From assembly GCA_022710245.1 (NCBI GenBank), contig JAKLHH010000405.1, positions 1 to 6,907 on the forward strand: DNA of 6,907 bases. The letters are read 5' to 3'. Positions 4,962 to 6,907 of this stretch are shown here, in pieces. Position 1 is the stretch's first letter, and each line of letters starts with the position of its first letter. Below the pieces are notes generated by a model. It ran no database searches and was not told the DNA's origin. It was given only the letters and a program-made list of their open reading frames with translations. The DNA is from Myxococcota bacterium (GTDB lineage: Bacteria; Myxococcota; Polyangia; GCA-2747355; JAKLHH01). The position numbers and the translations under genes are program-made.

Positions 4962-5396
4962 TCAGCTCCGGTTGGCGATGGTCGCCGTGAACTCCGCCGA
5001 GGCGACCACCTGCTCCCCGACCCGCGCCGTCCCCTTCATCTTCCAGACCGAGCTCCCCTTGCGCAGCGGCTCCACGTCGAGCTCGAGGCGGTCGCCGGGC
5101 CGCACCGGGCGGCGGAACTTGGCGCTGTCGATGCCCATGAAGTAGACGAGCTGCTTCTCGGGATCGAAGCTGCCGCACTGGTTGGCGAGGATCGCGCCCG
5201 CCTGCGCCAGCGCCTCGACGATGAGCACGCCCGGCATCACCGGCAGCCCGGGGAAGTGCCCGGCGAAGTGCGGCTCGTTGAAGCTGATGTTCTTGAAGGC
5301 GAGGATCCGCTCGGGCCCCACCTCGGTGACGCCGTCGACCATCAGGAACGGGTAGCGGTGCGGGAGGATCTTCATGATCTGGTCGATGTTCAGCAT
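4962..5396 (-). CDS. fabZ: 3-hydroxyacyl-ACP dehydratase FabZ
   Basis: FabZ dehydrates 3-hydroxyacyl-ACP to trans-2-enoyl-ACP in type II fatty acid synthesis, and competes with LpxA and LpxD for the same hydroxyacyl-ACP. The 144-residue hot-dog fold protein has the family start IDQIMKILPHRYPFLMVD (4-21), the motif FNEPHFAGHFPGLPVMPGVL with presumed catalytic His47 (E. coli His54), and IVEALAQAGA with Glu61 (E. coli Glu68). The later block YFMGIDSAKFRRPVRPGD (85-102) is also typical. The ATG is three bases after the lpxD stop, and its Shine-Dalgarno GGAGAG overlaps the last lpxD codons, so coupled translation with lpxD is likely. Length and motifs are complete and nothing is odd. Confidence 0.97.
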   Translation of the reverse strand: MLNIDQIMKILPHRYPFLMVDGVTEVGPERILAFKNISFNEPHFAGHFPGLPVMPGVLIVEALAQAGAILANQCGSFDPEKQLVYFMGIDSAKFRRPVRPGDRLELDVEPLRKGSSVWKMKGTARVGEQVVASAEFTATIANRS

Positions 5397-5399
5397 GGC

Positions 5400-6596
5400 T
5401 CACTCTCCGTGCTCGGTGCCCCTCGGGAGCGGCGCCGCACAGGTCGGGCGGTCGTGCGGAGCCGCGACCGATGACCCGAGCGGCGTCGCACAGGTCGCGC
5501 GGTCGTGCGGTGCTGCCGCGGCCGATGACGCGGCCGGCGCCGCGCAAGCGGGGCGGTCGTGGGGACCCACCGCGACCAGTGACGCGAGCTCGCGCCGGAG
5601 CGCCGCGACCTGCCCTGCCAGCTCCGCGAGGCGCGAGAATAGCACGCTGGCGCGGAGCCAGCGGCGGTGTTCGATGGCCGGGTAGCCAGCCACGCTGGCC
5701 CCCGGCGCGACGTCACTGGCGACGCCCGCCCCGCCAGCCACGCGGGCGCCCTCGCCGACCACGCGGTGGTCGCCGACCCCGGCCTGGCCGCCGAGGAGGC
5801 AGCCGTCGCCCAGGCGCGCGCTCCCGGCGACGCCGACCTGCGCGCAGAGGAGGGCGTGGGCACCCACGCGGACGTTGTGGCCGATCTGGACCAGGTTGTC
5901 GAGCCGGGCGCCGCGGCCGACGCGGGTGGCGCCGAGCGTGGCGCGGTCGACGCAGGTGCCGGCGCCGACCTCCACGTCGTCCTCGAGGACCACGGTGCCT
6001 GCCGAGGGGACGCGCTGCCAGGCGCCGTCGTCGCCGCGCACCTGCCCGAAGCCGTCGCCGCCGATCACCGCGCCGGCGCCCAGGCGCACGCGGTCGCCGA
6101 GCACGCAGCCAGCGAGCACGCTGGCGCCCGGTCCGAGGCGGCAGTCGCGGCCCACGCGCGCGCGCGGGCCGAGGTAGCAGAAGGGCTCGAGGCGCGAGCC
6201 GGCGCCGACGCTGGCGCCCGGTCCGACGTAGACGAAGGGGCCGATCCAGGCGGCGGGATCGATGGCCGCGTCGGCAGCCACCGCTGCGCGCGGGTCGACC
6301 CCGGGTGGCGCCGCGGCAGGCTCGGGGGCGTAGAGCTCGAGGAGCCGGACCAGCGCCCGGCGCGGGTCGGCGCAGACCAGCTGCGGGCGGGTCAGCTCCG
6401 GGAGCGGCCGCGCGACCAGGAAGGCGCTCGCCGCGCTCGCGGCGGCCTCGCCCTCACGCGCGCGATCGGTGATCGGCGCGAGCTCTCCCGCGCTCGCCTC
6501 CGCGAGCTCCCCGAGGCCGCTGATCTGGGTGGCAGGGTCCCCCTCCACGCGCGCGCCGAGCAGCGCCGCGAGCTCCCCGAGGGCGAGGCGGGGCAT
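5400..6596 (-). CDS. lpxD: UDP-3-O-acylglucosamine N-acyltransferase LpxD, with a repeat-bearing C-terminal tail
   Basis: LpxD transfers a second 3-hydroxyacyl chain to N-2 of UDP-3-O-acyl-GlcN in the cytoplasmic third step of lipid A synthesis. Of the 398 residues, 1-95 form the N-terminal uridine-binding domain ([16 protein letters not shown] at the start). Residues 100-305 are a hexapeptide-repeat beta-helix with [11 protein letters not shown] (177-187), [17 protein letters not shown], and [20 protein letters not shown] with presumed catalytic His240 (E. coli His239). A second conserved His is in [12 protein letters not shown] (His277). Residues 306-342 are the usual C-terminal helix. Residues 343-398 are extra: three copies of a PHDR(P/A)(A/T)CA(A/T)P unit with Ala/Ser linkers, placing Cys at 351, 369 and 386. 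The family norm is about 340 residues, so the tail is additional. The start is two bases after the skp stop, with no obvious Shine-Dalgarno, so translation probably depends on coupling. Confidence 0.95.
   Translation of the reverse strand: MPRLALGELAALLGARVEGDPATQISGLGELAEASAGELAPITDRAREGEAAASAASAFLVARPLPELTRPQLVCADPRRALVRLLELYAPEPAAAPPGVDPRAAVAADAAIDPAAWIGPFVYVGPGASVGAGSRLEPFCYLGPRARVGRDCRLGPGASVLAGCVLGDRVRLGAGAVIGGDGFGQVRGDDGAWQRVPSAGTVVLEDDVEVGAGTCVDRATLGATRVGRGARLDNLVQIGHNVRVGAHALLCAQVGVAGSARLGDGCLLGGQAGVGDHRVVGEGARVAGGAGVASDVAPGASVAGYPAIEHRRWLRASVLFSRLAELAGQVAALRRELASLVAVGPHDRPACAAPAASSAAAAPHDRATCATPLGSSVAAPHDRPTCAAPLPRGTEHGE
5430..5564. repeat. Three in-frame 51/54-base tandem repeats in the lpxD 3' end
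   Basis: On the plus strand the core CGGCG(C/T)CGCACAGGTCG, followed by GGTCGTGCGG, begins at 5430, 5481 and 5535. The spacings of 51 and 54 bases keep frame, unlike the 43-base intergenic array. Copies 1 and 2 are nearly identical and copy 3 has diverged (GCAAGCGGGGCGG in place of ACAGGTCGCGCGG). The repeats encode the 17-18 residue PHDR..CA.P units of the LpxD tail. The antisense frames are also open across the repeat, but I take them as shadows. Confidence 0.85.
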
Positions 6597-6598
6597 CG

Positions 6599-6907
6599 CT
6601 ACCGGTTGAAGGCGCGGATGACCTCGTTGGTCATGTCGACGTGGTTCGGCGCCCAGAGGACCGCGGCGTTGTTGAAGACGTAGTCGTACTTCTCGCGCAG
6701 CGCGATACCCTGGATCACCTTGTTCAGCTTGCCGGTGATCTTCATCATCACCTGGGTCTTCTGCTCCATCAGCTGGCGCTCGGCGTCCATGTAGCGCTTC
6801 TGCAGGCCCTCGAACTTCTTGCGCGAGTCCGCGGCGCGCTTGCGCTTCTCGTCGTCCTTGAGGATGGACCAGGCCTTCCGCAGCTTCTCCTCCTCGTCGT
6901 AGAACTC
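6599..6907 (-). CDS. skp: Skp/OmpH family periplasmic chaperone, 3' part (102 residues, start beyond the right edge)
   Basis: Skp is a periplasmic trimeric chaperone that holds unfolded outer-membrane proteins for delivery to the BAM complex. The frame is open from the window edge to TAG at 6599-6601, so the ATG at 6790 is internal and not the start. The visible part begins with a highly charged helix ([20 protein letters not shown] ... [18 protein letters not shown]) typical of the Skp coiled-coil tentacles. It ends with the return helix and body strand ([46 protein letters not shown]), where Y-D-Y-V-F and D-(M/L)-T-x-E-V-I-x-x-(F/L)-N match the family's C-terminal pattern. The signal peptide would lie outside the window. 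Its position directly before lpxD is the classical bamA-skp-lpxD-fabZ-lpxA order, which supports the call. Many annotators would label it ompH. Confidence 0.9.
   Translation of the reverse strand, partial: EFYDEEEKLRKAWSILKDDEKRKRAADSRKKFEGLQKRYMDAERQLMEQKTQVMMKITGKLNKVIQGIALREKYDYVFNNAAVLWAPNHVDMTNEVIRAFNR

Noticed and set aside
5471..6683. Plus-strand open frames of 333 and 338 codons over lpxD
   Set aside because: They are antisense to lpxD, with extremely Arg- or Ala-biased composition typical of shadow frames in GC-rich DNA.
6599..6790. Complete 63-codon gene starting at the ATG at 6790
   Set aside because: The same frame stays open to the window edge with Skp-like coiled-coil sequence, so this ATG is internal.

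Overview
The window is very GC-rich DNA with strong third-position G/C codon use. All convincing genes lie on the minus strand. The gene content (a skp-lpxD-fabZ-lpxA lipid A cluster, long secreted PPC-type repeat proteins, GC-rich minisatellites in spacers) fits a Gram-negative bacterium, most likely a myxobacterium or another member of the former Deltaproteobacteria. The organism is inferred from style and gene content only; no marker gene settles it.

Reading in the direction of transcription (right to left), the right part (6907 to 1681) is one tightly packed operon: the 3' part of a Skp/OmpH periplasmic chaperone, lpxD, fabZ, lpxA, a four-module PPC-like exported protein, and a probable lipoprotein with two similar domains. 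Gaps are 2, 3 and 7 bases, followed by overlaps of 1 and 4 bases, so translation is probably coupled throughout. The first four genes serve outer-membrane biogenesis: Skp escorts outer-membrane proteins, LpxA and LpxD add the first and later hydroxyacyl chains of lipid A, and FabZ acts in the fatty-acid cycle on the same hydroxyacyl-ACP pool. The last two genes stand where many bacteria carry lpxI or lpxB. They are uncharacterised envelope proteins, probably co-produced with the lipid A enzymes.

The middle (about 1680 to 1057) is a lower-GC stretch with no long gene. It holds a candidate promoter, an AT-centred palindrome, a leader hairpin, and a 57-residue, highly acidic small protein (1106-1279, minus) with a good ribosome binding site. 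Two bases after its stop codon begins a compact 46-base element that can fold as a three-way junction.

The left part (1056 to 616) is non-coding and repetitive: an 8-9 base GAGGAGCT-type array, then five and a half copies of a 43-base repeat able to form alternative hairpins. The far left (615 to 1) is the 5' part of a minus-strand gene of unknown function that runs off the edge, with a strong Shine-Dalgarno sequence and a possible promoter.

The points most worth following are the small acidic protein with its 3' structured element, the 43-base hairpin array, the Cys-containing repeat tail on LpxD, and the PPC-protein/lipoprotein pair tied to the lipid A operon.
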